DNA of 64,000 bases. It comes from CAWALV01 sp963782965. Lineage in GTDB: Bacteria; Actinomycetota; Actinomycetes; Acidothermales; Acidothermaceae. The position numbers and the translations under genes were made by a program. The notes below the pieces were generated by a model. That model saw only the letters and a program-made list of their open reading frames with translations, made no database searches and had not been told where the DNA came from. Shown here one piece after another: positions 34,362 through 42,797 of this stretch. Position 1 is the first letter of the stretch, and every line of letters begins with the position of its first letter. The stretch lies in NCBI GenBank assembly GCA_963782965.1, contig CAWALV010000002.1, positions 62,001 to 126,000 on the forward strand. Reading direction: 5' to 3'.

Positions 34362-34773
34362 GGTGCTTCTCCTCGCTGGTCGCTGGACCACTCTTCGACT
34401 CATCTGCTTGCAGAACCGACTGCGCGATGCGGAACGCGCGATTCGCCGCGGGCACGCCGGCGTAGACCGCGACCTGCAACAGCACCTCGCCGATCTCGTC
34501 GGCGGTCACTCCGTTGCGCAGCGCGGCCCGTACATGCATCGCGACCTCCTCGTCGTGGTGCAGCGACGCGAGCATGGCGAGCGTGATGCAACTGCGGGTG
34601 CGGCGGTCGAGCCCGGGCCGGGCCCAGACATCGCCCCAGGCGTAACGGGTGAGGAGGTCCTGGAAGTCGGCGGTGAAACGCGTGGTCGAGGCCACCGCAC
34701 GGTCGACGTGCTCGTCGCCGAGAACCTCCCGGCGGATGCGCATGCCGGCCACGCGTCGATCTTCGTCGTCCAT
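34354..34773 (-). CDS. pcaC: 4-carboxymuconolactone decarboxylase
   Basis: Decarboxylates gamma-carboxymuconolactone to beta-ketoadipate enol-lactone. The 139-residue protein has the CMD fold with GMRIRREVLGDEHVDRAVAS, SCITLAMLASLHHDEEVAMH (conserved His in the reactive loop) and GVTADEIGEVLLQVAVYAGV. It is a stand-alone PcaC, whereas many actinobacteria have a fused PcaL. Its ATG overlaps the pcaD stop by one base and its stop overlaps the MetE-like start, so the operon is tightly coupled. Confidence 0.93.
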   Translation of the reverse strand: MDDEDRRVAGMRIRREVLGDEHVDRAVASTTRFTADFQDLLTRYAWGDVWARPGLDRRTRSCITLAMLASLHHDEEVAMHVRAALRNGVTADEIGEVLLQVAVYAGVPAANRAFRIAQSVLQADESKSGPATSEEKHHA

Positions 34774-35540
34774 CAGTCTCCTTCGGCGGTGAAGTGCGCG
34801 ACCAAGAGCGCCCCGACCTCGGCGGGCTGCTCGACGTTCGCCAGATGCGCCGCATTCGCGACGACATGCAGGTTGGCGCGCGGGATGGCCGCGGCGATGA
34901 GTTCGCCGTGTTCGGGCGGCGTTGCAGTGTCATCTGCACCCGCGACAACCAGCGTCGTGGCGCTGATCGCAGCGAGGTCCTCCCGCAGATCCATCACCGC
35001 GATCGCTTCGCAGCAGGCGGCGTACCCGGCGACGTCGATCGTGCAGAACAGCCGGCGGTACCGCTCACAAACCTTCAACTCGCTCTCGTGGAATTGCGGC
35101 GTGAACCACCGCTCGGTCACGGCGTCGACCACCGCGCCCATACCGTCGGCTCGAATCGTCGCGGCACGATGCTGCCAGTACTGCGCGGTGCCGAGCTTTG
35201 CCGATGTGCACAGCAGTGCGAGCCGGTCGACGCGCTCCGGTGCGTTCGCGGCCAGCCACATGCCGACCATGCCGCCGAGCGAGAGCCCGGCGTACGAAGC
35301 GCGGGTGATGCCGAGCTGGTCCATCGTCTCCAGCAGCCGCGCGCCGATGTCGCCGACGCTCTTCGACAACGGATCACTCGAGGAACCACCGTGCCCCGGA
35401 TGGTCGAAGCGGACGACGCGAAACCGGGCAGCCAGCGCAGCAAGCTGCGGCTCCCACATCGCCGTCGTGGTGCCCAGCGACGGCCCGAGCACCAACGGCG
35501 GAGCATCAGCCGGACCATCGACCACCGCGTGCAACGTCAT
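34773..35540 (-). CDS. pcaD: 3-oxoadipate enol-lactonase
   Basis: Alpha/beta hydrolase of 255 residues opening beta-ketoadipate enol-lactone to beta-ketoadipate. The oxyanion region is GPSLGTTTAMWEPQ, the nucleophile Ser is in GLSLGG, the acid Asp follows VVAGADD, and the catalytic His is in NAAHLANVEQP. Full length. It lies between pcaB and pcaC with overlapping stop and start codons. Confidence 0.93.
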   Translation of the reverse strand: MTLHAVVDGPADAPPLVLGPSLGTTTAMWEPQLAALAARFRVVRFDHPGHGGSSSDPLSKSVGDIGARLLETMDQLGITRASYAGLSLGGMVGMWLAANAPERVDRLALLCTSAKLGTAQYWQHRAATIRADGMGAVVDAVTERWFTPQFHESELKVCERYRRLFCTIDVAGYAACCEAIAVMDLREDLAAISATTLVVAGADDTATPPEHGELIAAAIPRANLHVVANAAHLANVEQPAEVGALLVAHFTAEGD

Positions 35541-36895
35541 CGGTCCGCCTCGCGATGGGCGGCCAGTGCACGATCGATGAAGAGCGGCACCGAGCCCAGC
35601 CAGCCGAGCGGATCGAACGCCTCGTCGATCGCCTCGGCACTCAGCACGCCACGCACCTGGTCGTCGGCGAGCGCGGCCGCGCGCAACGTCGTCCCGCGTC
35701 GGTCGGCCTCGGCAAGGCAGCCGCGGACGACGTGGTGTGCGGTTGCCCGGCCGAGTACGGGAAGCAGCCGGTTCGCCAACGCCTCGGCAAGTACGGCGTC
35801 ACCTGCTGCGTCGAGGTTGGCCCGCATCCGTGCCCGGTCGACGTCCAGCCCACGCAACAACCGGCAACTGCGCTCGGCGAGACCGCCTGAGAGAGAGAGC
35901 AGCTCTCGCAACGTTTCCCACTCGGCGTGCCATGCGCCGGTCGCGCGTTCGTGCTCGTGCACCGCAACGCTGTGCATCGTGGCGAGCAGCCCCGGCAGCC
36001 GTGCGGCACCCGCCGAGACGAGAACGGCATGCACGGGGTTTCGCTTGTGCGGCATCGCCGACGAGCTGCCGTGCCCCTCGCCGCCTTCGCGGACCTCGGC
36101 TATCTCGCTTTGCGCCATGAGCGTGACGTCGACGGCGACCTTTGCGGTTGCCGGGCCGACGGCTGCGACGGCGTCGGCGATCTCGAGCAGGCGCCGGCGG
36201 TCGGTGTGCCACGGCAGGCCGGGGTCGACCAGCGCGAGCCGGCGAGCCAGTGCGGCCGTGACCGCCGGACCGGCCGAGCCGTAACCGGCGAGCGTGCCGG
36301 CCGAGCCACCGAGCTGAACCGCAGCGCACGCGCGCACCCTGCCGGTGAGGCGGCGATGGGCGGCGTCCAAGCCGGAGAGCCAGCCGGCCGCCTTCGCGCC
36401 GAACGTCGTCGGCCCCGCCTGCTGGCCCAGCGTTCTGGCCACCATCACGGTGTCTCGGTGCTCTGCGACGAGCTCGGCACAGACGTCGGCCGCTTCGCCG
36501 AGCCGTGCACCGATCGGTTCGGCGGCCCTGACGACGAGCAACATCAACGCGGTATCGAGGACGTCTTGGCTCGTCGTCCCGAAGTGCACCCACGGCTGGG
36601 CGGCTTCGTCGACCGCAGCGGTCAGCGCCTGCACCAGCGGCACCACCGGGTTGCCGCTGCTGTCGGCCGAGCGGCCCAACTCACCGACGTCGAACAGTTC
36701 GGCCCGGCAGGCGCGCGCGATCGCGTCGGCCGCCTCAGCCGGGACGACGCCGGCCTCCGCCGCCGCTCCCGCCAAGGCCGCTTCGGTGTCGAGCAGCGCT
36801 TGCAGCAACGCGTCGTCTGAAAGCTCGCTTTCGACGTCGCGGGCGGTGAACAGCGGCGCGAGCAGCCCCTCAGACGTCGAAGAATGCCGTCTCAT
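35537..36895 (-). CDS. pcaB: 3-carboxy-cis,cis-muconate cycloisomerase
   Basis: A 452-residue fumarase/aspartase-superfamily enzyme cyclising beta-carboxymuconate to gamma-carboxymuconolactone. The superfamily signature is GHGSSSAMPHKRNPV, with HFGTTSQDVLDTALML and QQAGPTTFGAKAAGWL earlier. The ATG at 36895 follows AGGGAGAG and overlaps pcaG by 26 bases; longer readings start inside pcaG without support. The C-terminal domain is complete (FDPLGWLGSVPLFIDRALA). Confidence 0.92.
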   Translation of the reverse strand: MRRHSSTSEGLLAPLFTARDVESELSDDALLQALLDTEAALAGAAAEAGVVPAEAADAIARACRAELFDVGELGRSADSSGNPVVPLVQALTAAVDEAAQPWVHFGTTSQDVLDTALMLLVVRAAEPIGARLGEAADVCAELVAEHRDTVMVARTLGQQAGPTTFGAKAAGWLSGLDAAHRRLTGRVRACAAVQLGGSAGTLAGYGSAGPAVTAALARRLALVDPGLPWHTDRRRLLEIADAVAAVGPATAKVAVDVTLMAQSEIAEVREGGEGHGSSSAMPHKRNPVHAVLVSAGAARLPGLLATMHSVAVHEHERATGAWHAEWETLRELLSLSGGLAERSCRLLRGLDVDRARMRANLDAAGDAVLAEALANRLLPVLGRATAHHVVRGCLAEADRRGTTLRAAALADDQVRGVLSAEAIDEAFDPLGWLGSVPLFIDRALAAHREADR

Positions 36896-37454
36896 GCTCT
36901 CCCTGGAGGTGGATGTCGAACCGCAGGTGCCCATCTTCTCCACCGACCGGCACCGCGACCAGGGTTTCGCGCAGCCGTTCGTCGTCGATCGCCGCGAGCA
37001 CCGGATCGGCGGCGTTGGCGGCGTCCTCGTCGGGAAAGTAGATGCGGGTGACGACGCGGTCGAGGAGCCCGCGAGCGAAGACCGAGACGTCGATGTGCGG
37101 CGCCTGCATCGCCCCGCCCGGCGCCGGTAGCCGGCCCGGTTTCACCGTGACGATGCGGAAGCAGCCGTCATCGGTGGTGTCGGACCGGCCGAGACCGCGA
37201 AAGCCGTCGGGCACCGGATTCACGGTTCCGCGCGGATCGTCGGGATGGGTGAACCGGCCTGCGGCGTCGGCCTGCCACGTCTCGACCACGCCATCGAGGA
37301 CCGGCACGCCCTCGCCGTCGTAGAGGCAACCCGAGATGACGATCGCTCCCGGAGTTCCGCTCGGGACGACGTCGGGCCCGGTCGGCCAGCTCAGCCCGAT
37401 ATGCAGGAAGGGCCCGACGGTCTGCGACGGCGTGAGCCCGAGCGGGCCGGTCAT
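36870..37454 (-). CDS. pcaG: protocatechuate 3,4-dioxygenase alpha subunit
   Basis: A 194-residue intradiol dioxygenase subunit that pairs with PcaH and helps shape the active site for ring cleavage of protocatechuate to beta-carboxymuconate. It starts LTPSQTVGPFLHIGL and contains SGCLYDGEGVPVLDGVVETW and QAPHIDVSVFARGLLDRVVT, equivalent to the beta subunit but without the full set of iron ligands, as expected for alpha. ATG overlaps the pcaH stop in ATGA. Confidence 0.93.
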   Translation of the reverse strand: MTGPLGLTPSQTVGPFLHIGLSWPTGPDVVPSGTPGAIVISGCLYDGEGVPVLDGVVETWQADAAGRFTHPDDPRGTVNPVPDGFRGLGRSDTTDDGCFRIVTVKPGRLPAPGGAMQAPHIDVSVFARGLLDRVVTRIYFPDEDAANAADPVLAAIDDERLRETLVAVPVGGEDGHLRFDIHLQGEHETAFFDV

Positions 37455-38167
37455 GAGGCGCTCTCGAAGGGCGTGGCCTCGCGGCCGCGCAGCACGATGT
37501 CGAAGCGGAAGCCGAGCGCCCACTCTTCCTTGGTGGTCGAGTGGTCGTAGGTGGAAACCATTCGCTGGCGCGCTTTCTCGTCGCGCACCGAGTTGAAGAT
37601 CGGGTCTTGGAAGAAGAGCGGGTCGTCAGGAAAGTACATCTGCGTGACGAGTCGTTGCACGAACGAACGGCCGAACAACGAGAAGTGGATGTGCGACGGC
37701 CGCCACGCGTTCGGGTTGTTCTTCCACGGATACGCGCCCGGCTTGATGGTCGTGAACTGGTAGCTGCCGTCTGCCCCGGTCACCGTGCGCCCTGCACCGG
37801 CGAAGTTCGGGTCGAGCGGGGCCGGCCAGGTGTCGACGTGGTGGCGGTAACGCCCGGCCGCGTTGGCCTGCCAGATCTCGACGAGCGCGTCGGGCACCGG
37901 CCGGCCATCGGCATCCAGCACCCGGCCCTGCACGAGGATGCGTTGCCCGATCGCCTCGCCGCCCTGCTGGCGGGTGAGGTCGTTGTCGTACGGCGAGACC
38001 GGGCCGTTACCGAGAAGTGGTCCGGTTATCTCGGTGAGCATGTGGGGCAGCACGATCGGTGGGCGGCTCGGGGCGCGCGTAAGGGTGCTGCGATAGTCCG
38101 GTGACAGGTTCGGCGGGTGCACGCCGGGTTCCCTGCGATAGCCCGGCAGCACCATCTCCTCGGTCAT
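37451..38167 (-). CDS. pcaH: protocatechuate 3,4-dioxygenase beta subunit
   Basis: A 238-residue intradiol dioxygenase subunit holding the non-heme Fe(III). The ligand region is WRPSHIHFSLFG (two His), with tyrosine ligands in NAAGRYRHHVDTW and later. YRREPGVHPPNLSPDYRSTL and GQRILVQGRVLDADGRPVPD are family landmarks. The ATG at 38167 lies after GAGGAG. It precedes pcaG with a 4-base overlap and follows pcaF by 28 bases. Confidence 0.94.
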   Translation of the reverse strand: MTEEMVLPGYRREPGVHPPNLSPDYRSTLTRAPSRPPIVLPHMLTEITGPLLGNGPVSPYDNDLTRQQGGEAIGQRILVQGRVLDADGRPVPDALVEIWQANAAGRYRHHVDTWPAPLDPNFAGAGRTVTGADGSYQFTTIKPGAYPWKNNPNAWRPSHIHFSLFGRSFVQRLVTQMYFPDDPLFFQDPIFNSVRDEKARQRMVSTYDHSTTKEEWALGFRFDIVLRGREATPFESAS

Positions 38168-38195
38168 CCGTGCACTCCTCCTGCTCGTCGCCTGC

Positions 38196-39374
38196 TCACG
38201 CCTGCACCACCACCGCGAGGCCTTGACCCACGCCGATGCAGATCGCGGCGAGCCCGTACCCGCCACCGCGACGGCGCAACTCATGCACCAGCGTGGCGAG
38301 GATGCGCGAACCCGACGATCCCAAAGCGTGGCCGATGGCGATCGCTCCGCCGTTGACGTTGACGATCTCCGGGTCGAGATCGGGCCATTCTGCGAGGCAG
38401 GCCAGCGACTGCGCAGCGAACGCCTCGTTGAGTTCGACGACGCGAAGGTCGTCCCATGTGATGCCGGCGCGTTCCAATGCGCGGTGGGCGGCCTGCACCG
38501 GCGCGATACCGAAGAGGGGCGGCTCCACGGCGTGCGACGCGCGCGACACGATGCGTGCGAGCGGCTCACTGCCGGCGTTCGCCACGCCCGCAGCGCCGGC
38601 GAGAAGCAGCGCCGACGCGCCGTCGTTCAGCGGCGAGGAGTTGCCGGCCGTCACCGTGCCGTCTGCACGGAACGCGGGCTTCAACCGGCCGAGCGCCTCG
38701 AGAGAGGTGTCGGCCCGGATCGACTCGTCGCGCTCGAGTTCGACGCCGGCGACTTGCACGATCTCGTCGTCGAAAACCCCGTCTTTCCAGGCATTCGCCG
38801 CGCGCTGGTGACTCCGCAGCGCGAACGCGTCCTGCGCCTCGCGGGAGATGTGGTACCGGTCGGCGAGAATCTCGGCACCCTCTCCGAGCGCCACGGTCCA
38901 TTCGACCGGCATCCGCGGGTTGACCATGCGCCAACCCAGCGTCGTCGAATACATCTCCTGGTGCCCGCGGGGGAATGCAGCCTGCGGCTTGAGCACGACC
39001 CATGGCGCGCGCGTCATCGACTCGACGCCACCGGCGATGCAGACAGAGGCGTCGCCGACGGCTATCGCCCGGGACGCCTCGATGACGGCTTCGAGGCCGG
39101 AACCGCAGAGCCGGTTGACCGTCGCGCCCGGCACGCTCGGCGGCAGACCCGCAAGCAGTGCCGCCATCCGCGCGACATTGCGGTTGTCTTCGCCGGCGCC
39201 GTTCGCATCGCCCAGCAAGACGTCGTCGATCGTGGCCGGGTCCAAGCCGGGCGAGCGCGCCAGCAGACCCGAGATGGCGGCAGCAGCGAGGTCGTCGGGC
39301 CGGACGCCGGCCAGTGCGCCGCCGTACTTGCCTACCGGCGTGCGGACGGCGTCGACGATGTAGACCTCAGTCAT
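38196..39374 (-). CDS. pcaF: beta-ketoadipyl-CoA thiolase
   Basis: A 392-residue type II thiolase splitting beta-ketoadipyl-CoA to succinyl-CoA and acetyl-CoA, the last pathway step. Catalytic Cys90 is in VNRLCGSGLEAV, His349 in AIAIGHALGSSGSR, and Cys379 in AAICIGVGQG. The start is uncertain in an unusual way: four 9-base tandem copies place GTG or ATG in frame at 39401, 39392, 39383 and 39374. The conserved protein begins at the last (MTEVYIVDAVRTPVGK). No clear ribosome site precedes any of them. It lies between pcaJ and pcaH. Confidence 0.92.
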   Translation of the reverse strand: MTEVYIVDAVRTPVGKYGGALAGVRPDDLAAAAISGLLARSPGLDPATIDDVLLGDANGAGEDNRNVARMAALLAGLPPSVPGATVNRLCGSGLEAVIEASRAIAVGDASVCIAGGVESMTRAPWVVLKPQAAFPRGHQEMYSTTLGWRMVNPRMPVEWTVALGEGAEILADRYHISREAQDAFALRSHQRAANAWKDGVFDDEIVQVAGVELERDESIRADTSLEALGRLKPAFRADGTVTAGNSSPLNDGASALLLAGAAGVANAGSEPLARIVSRASHAVEPPLFGIAPVQAAHRALERAGITWDDLRVVELNEAFAAQSLACLAEWPDLDPEIVNVNGGAIAIGHALGSSGSRILATLVHELRRRGGGYGLAAICIGVGQGLAVVVQA

Positions 39375-39401
39375 GGCAGTCATGGCAGTCATGGCAGTCA
39401 C
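39366..39401 (-). repeat. four 9-bp tandem copies carrying in-frame start codons of pcaF
   Basis: Read on the minus strand: GTGACTGCC, ATGACTGCC, ATGACTGCC, ATGACTGAG. Each unit adds a possible initiator followed by Thr-Ala. Slippage would change the number of start codons without breaking the frame. Confidence 0.9.
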
Positions 39402-39405
39402 GGCG

Positions 39406-40203
39406 TCACTGCACCACGGCCGATTTCGTTGCTTCGAGCCGGCGCAACGTGAGGAGCTCGTGCTCGGTCGGTGCCTGCGTCGTGGCGACGATGTCGGAGA
39501 CCGCCAGCGGCCAGCCGGTCGCAGCACGCGCGTCGTCCACCGTCGCGCCGGGATGCAGGTGAGTCAGCGTCAACTCCTTGGTGCGTGGATCGGGCTCGAG
39601 GATGCCGAGATCGGTGATCACCATGCGCGGGCCGGCGCCGCGCAACCCGAGCCGCTCGCGATCGCCGGGGCCGGCGCCGAAGCCGACGGAAGTGATGAAG
39701 TCGACCCGTTCGACGAACGTACGCCGCGTCTGGCGGACGATCACGATGACCTCCCCGCAGGAAGCTGCGATCTCCGGCGCGCCGCCCGCACCGGGCAGCC
39801 GGACCTTCGGTCGGTCGTAGTCGTCGCCGATCACCGTGGTGTTGATGTTGGCGAAGCGATCCAGCTGGGCGGCACCGAGGAACCCGACGTCGACCCGACC
39901 GGGCTGCAACCAGTAGTTGAAGACCTCCGGCACGCTGACCACCGCGTCTGCGGTGTCGGCGAGTACTCCGTCGCCGATGGAAAGCGGCAGGCGAGTGGGC
40001 TTGGCACCCAGGCAACCCGACTCGTAGATGAGCACCAGGCCGGGTGCATGCGTCGTCCGGGCCAGGTTGGCCGCCGTGCTCGGCAGGCCGATACCGACGA
40101 AGCAGGTGAGCCCGCTGCGCAGCTGGCGGGCCGCCGCGACCGTCATCATCTCGTCGGCCGACCACTCGCCTTCCGTGGCCTGCGGTTGCCCAGCGGCGCT
40201 CAT
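39406..40203 (-). CDS. pcaJ: 3-oxoadipate CoA-transferase subunit B
   Basis: A 265-residue subunit of the succinyl-CoA:3-oxoadipate CoA-transferase, which activates beta-ketoadipate. The active-site glutamate lies in VLIYESGCLG. Other landmarks are CFVGIGLPSTAANLARTTHA and VDVGFLGAAQLDRFANINTT. The ATG at 40203 overlaps the pcaI stop in ATGA. Its stop lies just upstream of the pcaF start-codon repeats. Confidence 0.9.
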   Translation of the reverse strand: MSAAGQPQATEGEWSADEMMTVAAARQLRSGLTCFVGIGLPSTAANLARTTHAPGLVLIYESGCLGAKPTRLPLSIGDGVLADTADAVVSVPEVFNYWLQPGRVDVGFLGAAQLDRFANINTTVIGDDYDRPKVRLPGAGGAPEIAASCGEVIVIVRQTRRTFVERVDFITSVGFGAGPGDRERLGLRGAGPRMVITDLGILEPDPRTKELTLTHLHPGATVDDARAATGWPLAVSDIVATTQAPTEHELLTLRRLEATKSAVVQ

Positions 40204-41048
40204 CGAGTCACCCCCGGCTGCGCGGTGTTGGTTGCCCCGCTCATGACGTGTGTCTCCACCCATTCCTGAAAACGCTCGCGGTCACGCCCGATCGGGTCCC
40301 AACCCACGTAGTAGTCGTTGTCGCGCTCGGAGTACCCCTGCGCGTAGGACGGGTGCGCGCCGCCGGGGACGACGGAGATGGCGGTCACCGCCCACGTCGG
40401 CAAGACCACCTGTCCGGGCACCGCGGTCAGCTCGTCGACGAGCTCCTCGACCGTCACGAGCGAGCGTTGCGCGGCGAGAACCGCTTCCTTCTGGACGCCG
40501 GTGATGCCCCACATCTGCACGTTGCCGGCCGCGTCGGCGCGTTGCGCGTGAATGATCGTGACGTCGGGCCGCAAGGCCGGAACCGCCGCCAGGACCTCCC
40601 CGGTGAAGGGGCACGTCACCGGCTTGATGTTGGCCGTTCGGTCGGGCAGGTCTGTCCCGCTGTAGCCGCGCAGGATCGCGAACGGCAACCCCGAGGCTCC
40701 GGCGACGTAGCGGTTCGCCATCCCGGCGTGGCTGTGTTCTTCGAGCTCGAGTGGGCCGGGCCAGTTGTTCTCGACCGCGTCGCGCAAGCGGTGCAGCGAG
40801 CCGACGCCGGGGTTGCCGCCCCAGGAGAAGATCAGCTTCGTCGCGCACCCGGCACCGATGAGCTGGTCGTAGATGAGGTCGGGTGTCATCCGGACCAAGG
40901 TGAGGTTGCGGCGGCCCTGACGCATGATCTCGTGGCCGGCGGCGAACGGGATGAGGTGGGTGAAACCCTCGAGCGCGACGACGTCGCCGTCGTGAACCAG
41001 CGTGGCGATCGCCTCGTCGAGAGGAATCACCGTGGCGCCCTCAGCCAT
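40200..41048 (-). CDS. pcaI: 3-oxoadipate CoA-transferase subunit A
   Basis: A 282-residue CoA-transferase alpha subunit, first gene of the pca operon. It has LVHDGDVVALEGFTHLIPFA, NLTLVRMTPDLIYDQLIGAG, the glycine-rich SWGGNPGVGSLHR, and a CPFTGEVLAAVPALRPDVTI block. It partners with PcaJ. The operon promoter must lie in 41049-41321, shared with the divergent aldehyde dehydrogenase, where two inverted repeats sit. Confidence 0.9.
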   Translation of the reverse strand: MAEGATVIPLDEAIATLVHDGDVVALEGFTHLIPFAAGHEIMRQGRRNLTLVRMTPDLIYDQLIGAGCATKLIFSWGGNPGVGSLHRLRDAVENNWPGPLELEEHSHAGMANRYVAGASGLPFAILRGYSGTDLPDRTANIKPVTCPFTGEVLAAVPALRPDVTIIHAQRADAAGNVQMWGITGVQKEAVLAAQRSLVTVEELVDELTAVPGQVVLPTWAVTAISVVPGGAHPSYAQGYSERDNDYYVGWDPIGRDRERFQEWVETHVMSGATNTAQPGVTR

Positions 41049-41237
41049 GATCAGCCGCGCGCCAGCAATGGATCCGCCATCCGTGGGGTCTCCCCTCGGC
41101 GTCGATCGCTCCTTGCAACTGAAGCCCGATCCGATGCCCTAGTTCGTCATGCGTACTCTCGTGCTCAAAGCGAACGGTAACGGCTGCCTCTGTGGGCGGT
41201 CAAGACGAGCCGTTGACGAGGCCCAAACCTCGCAGCT

Positions 41238-41256
41238 ACGTTCAGTATCTGAACGT
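41238..41256. promoter_or_regulatory. inverted repeat, candidate IclR-family operator
   Basis: ACGTTCAGTATCTGAACGT is an exact inverted repeat with 8-base arms and a 3-base centre. Its 15-bp core GTTCAGTATCTGAAC has the same layout as the PcaR box reported in pseudomonads and resembles 53202-53216 ahead of an iclR gene here. It lies in the pcaI / aldehyde dehydrogenase divergent region. Confidence 0.6.
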
Positions 41257-41273
41257 TCGTTCTCATGACGAAC
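41255..41273. promoter_or_regulatory. second inverted repeat adjoining the first
   Basis: GTTCGT (41255-41260) and ACGAAC (41268-41273) flank 7 bases. It shares the GTTC/GAAC half-sites with its neighbour and overlaps it by two bases, as expected for cooperative sites of an IclR tetramer. Regulation is inferred. Confidence 0.45.
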
Positions 41274-41321
41274 ACCAGTCCTCACGCGGGGCTGCCGCGT
41301 CTGCACGCCAAGGAGACGGCG

Positions 41322-42782
41322 ATGGGTCTGCTCGATGAATCCCTGTGGTCGGGAATGGTCTACTCCGACGGCTGGCGCGAATCGACCGGCGGCGTCCGTG
41401 ACGTGATCGAACCGGCGACCGGCGCGAAGCTCGGCACCGTCGGCGTCGCGAACGCGGCCGACATCGCCACCGCCGCCGCAGCAGCAGCGAAGGCCCAGCG
41501 GGCCTGGGCCGCGACCCCCTTCCAGGAGCGCGCGGCGATCATGCGCCGCGCAGGCGACATCGTGATGGCCAATCTCGACGAGTTGCACTGGTGGATCATC
41601 CGCGAAGCCGGCTCGATCCCACCCAAGGCCGGCCTCGAGACCCACGTCACCGCCCAAGAGTTGTACGAGGCTGCGACGCTGCCGTCGCAACCGCTTGGCT
41701 CCCTGTTGCCGAGCGAGCAGCCCCGGTTGAGCTTCGCGCGCAAGGTGCCGGCCGGTGTAGTCGGAGTCATCGCGCCCTTCAACGTGGCGATGATTCTCGG
41801 CATTCGCTCGGTCGCACCCGCGCTCGCGCTCGGCAACGCCGTCGTCTTCAAGCCGGACCCGCGCACCGCAGTCTCCGGCGGCGTCAGCTTCGCGCGCATC
41901 TTCGAGGAGGCCGGCCTGCCACCCGGCGTCCTGCACGTGCTTCCTGGTGGTGTCGATGCCGGCGAGGCACTGGTCGCCGATCCGCACGTGAGCGTCATCT
42001 CGTTCACCGGCTCCACCGCCGCCGGGCGCAAGGTCGGCGAGCTGGGTGCCCGGCACCTCAAGCGCGTGCACCTCGAGCTCGGCGGCAACTCGGCGATGGT
42101 CATCTTGGACGACGTCGATGTCGAGCGGGCCGCATCGGCCGGCGCGTTCGGGTCGTTCCTGCACCAAGGGCAGATCTGCATGACGACCGGCCGCCACATC
42201 GTCCACGAGAAGATCGCCGACGCCTACATCGAGATCCTCGCCGCGAAGGCGGCGGCGCTGCCCGTCGGAGACCCGGCCCGCGAGCAGGTTGCCCTCGGGC
42301 CGATCATCGACGCGAGTCAGCGCGACAAGATTCACGAGCTGGTGACGAGCAGCGTCGACGCCGGTGCCAAGCTCGCCGCGGGTGGTACCTACGAGGGGTT
42401 GTTCTACCGGCCGACGGTGCTGACCGACGTGCACAAGGACACCCCCGCCTACGCCAACGAGGTGTTCGGCCCGGTCGCCCCGGTGATGCGCTTCTCGACC
42501 GTCGAGGAGGCGGCCGAACTCGCGGCGGCGTCCGACTACGGGCTTTCGCTGGGCATCTTGACCCGCGACCCGCTCAAGGGCCTCGCCATCGCCGACCTCA
42601 TCCCGACCGGCATCGTGCACATCAACGACCAGACGGTCAGCGACGAGGCTCAGATTCCTTTCGGCGGCACCCGCAACTCCGGCACCGGCAGCCGCTTCGG
42701 CGGCGCGAGCGCGAACATCGACGCGTTCACCGAAACCCAATGGGTGACGATCCGCACCGAGATCCCCGCGTACCCGTTCTAG
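41322..42782 (+). CDS. aromatic aldehyde dehydrogenase (benzaldehyde/vanillin type)
   Basis: A 486-residue NAD(P)-dependent aldehyde dehydrogenase. The catalytic cysteine is in HQGQICMTTGRH, the general-base glutamate in HLELGGNSAMVIL, and the cofactor site is SFTGSTAAGRKVG. The substrate-binding N-terminal segment and DEAQIPFGGTRNSGTGSRFG match benzaldehyde/vanillin dehydrogenases (XylC-like). It would oxidise vanillin, 4-hydroxybenzaldehyde or similar to the acid used by VanAB or PobA. ATG 41322 is preferred because AAGGAG lies 7 bases upstream; the ATG at 41265 falls inside an operator-like repeat. Confidence 0.88.
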   Translation: MGLLDESLWSGMVYSDGWRESTGGVRDVIEPATGAKLGTVGVANAADIATAAAAAAKAQRAWAATPFQERAAIMRRAGDIVMANLDELHWWIIREAGSIPPKAGLETHVTAQELYEAATLPSQPLGSLLPSEQPRLSFARKVPAGVVGVIAPFNVAMILGIRSVAPALALGNAVVFKPDPRTAVSGGVSFARIFEEAGLPPGVLHVLPGGVDAGEALVADPHVSVISFTGSTAAGRKVGELGARHLKRVHLELGGNSAMVILDDVDVERAASAGAFGSFLHQGQICMTTGRHIVHEKIADAYIEILAAKAAALPVGDPAREQVALGPIIDASQRDKIHELVTSSVDAGAKLAAGGTYEGLFYRPTVLTDVHKDTPAYANEVFGPVAPVMRFSTVEEAAELAAASDYGLSLGILTRDPLKGLAIADLIPTGIVHINDQTVSDEAQIPFGGTRNSGTGSRFGGASANIDAFTETQWVTIRTEIPAYPF

Positions 42783-42797
42783 GCGGGCACGCCGGCC

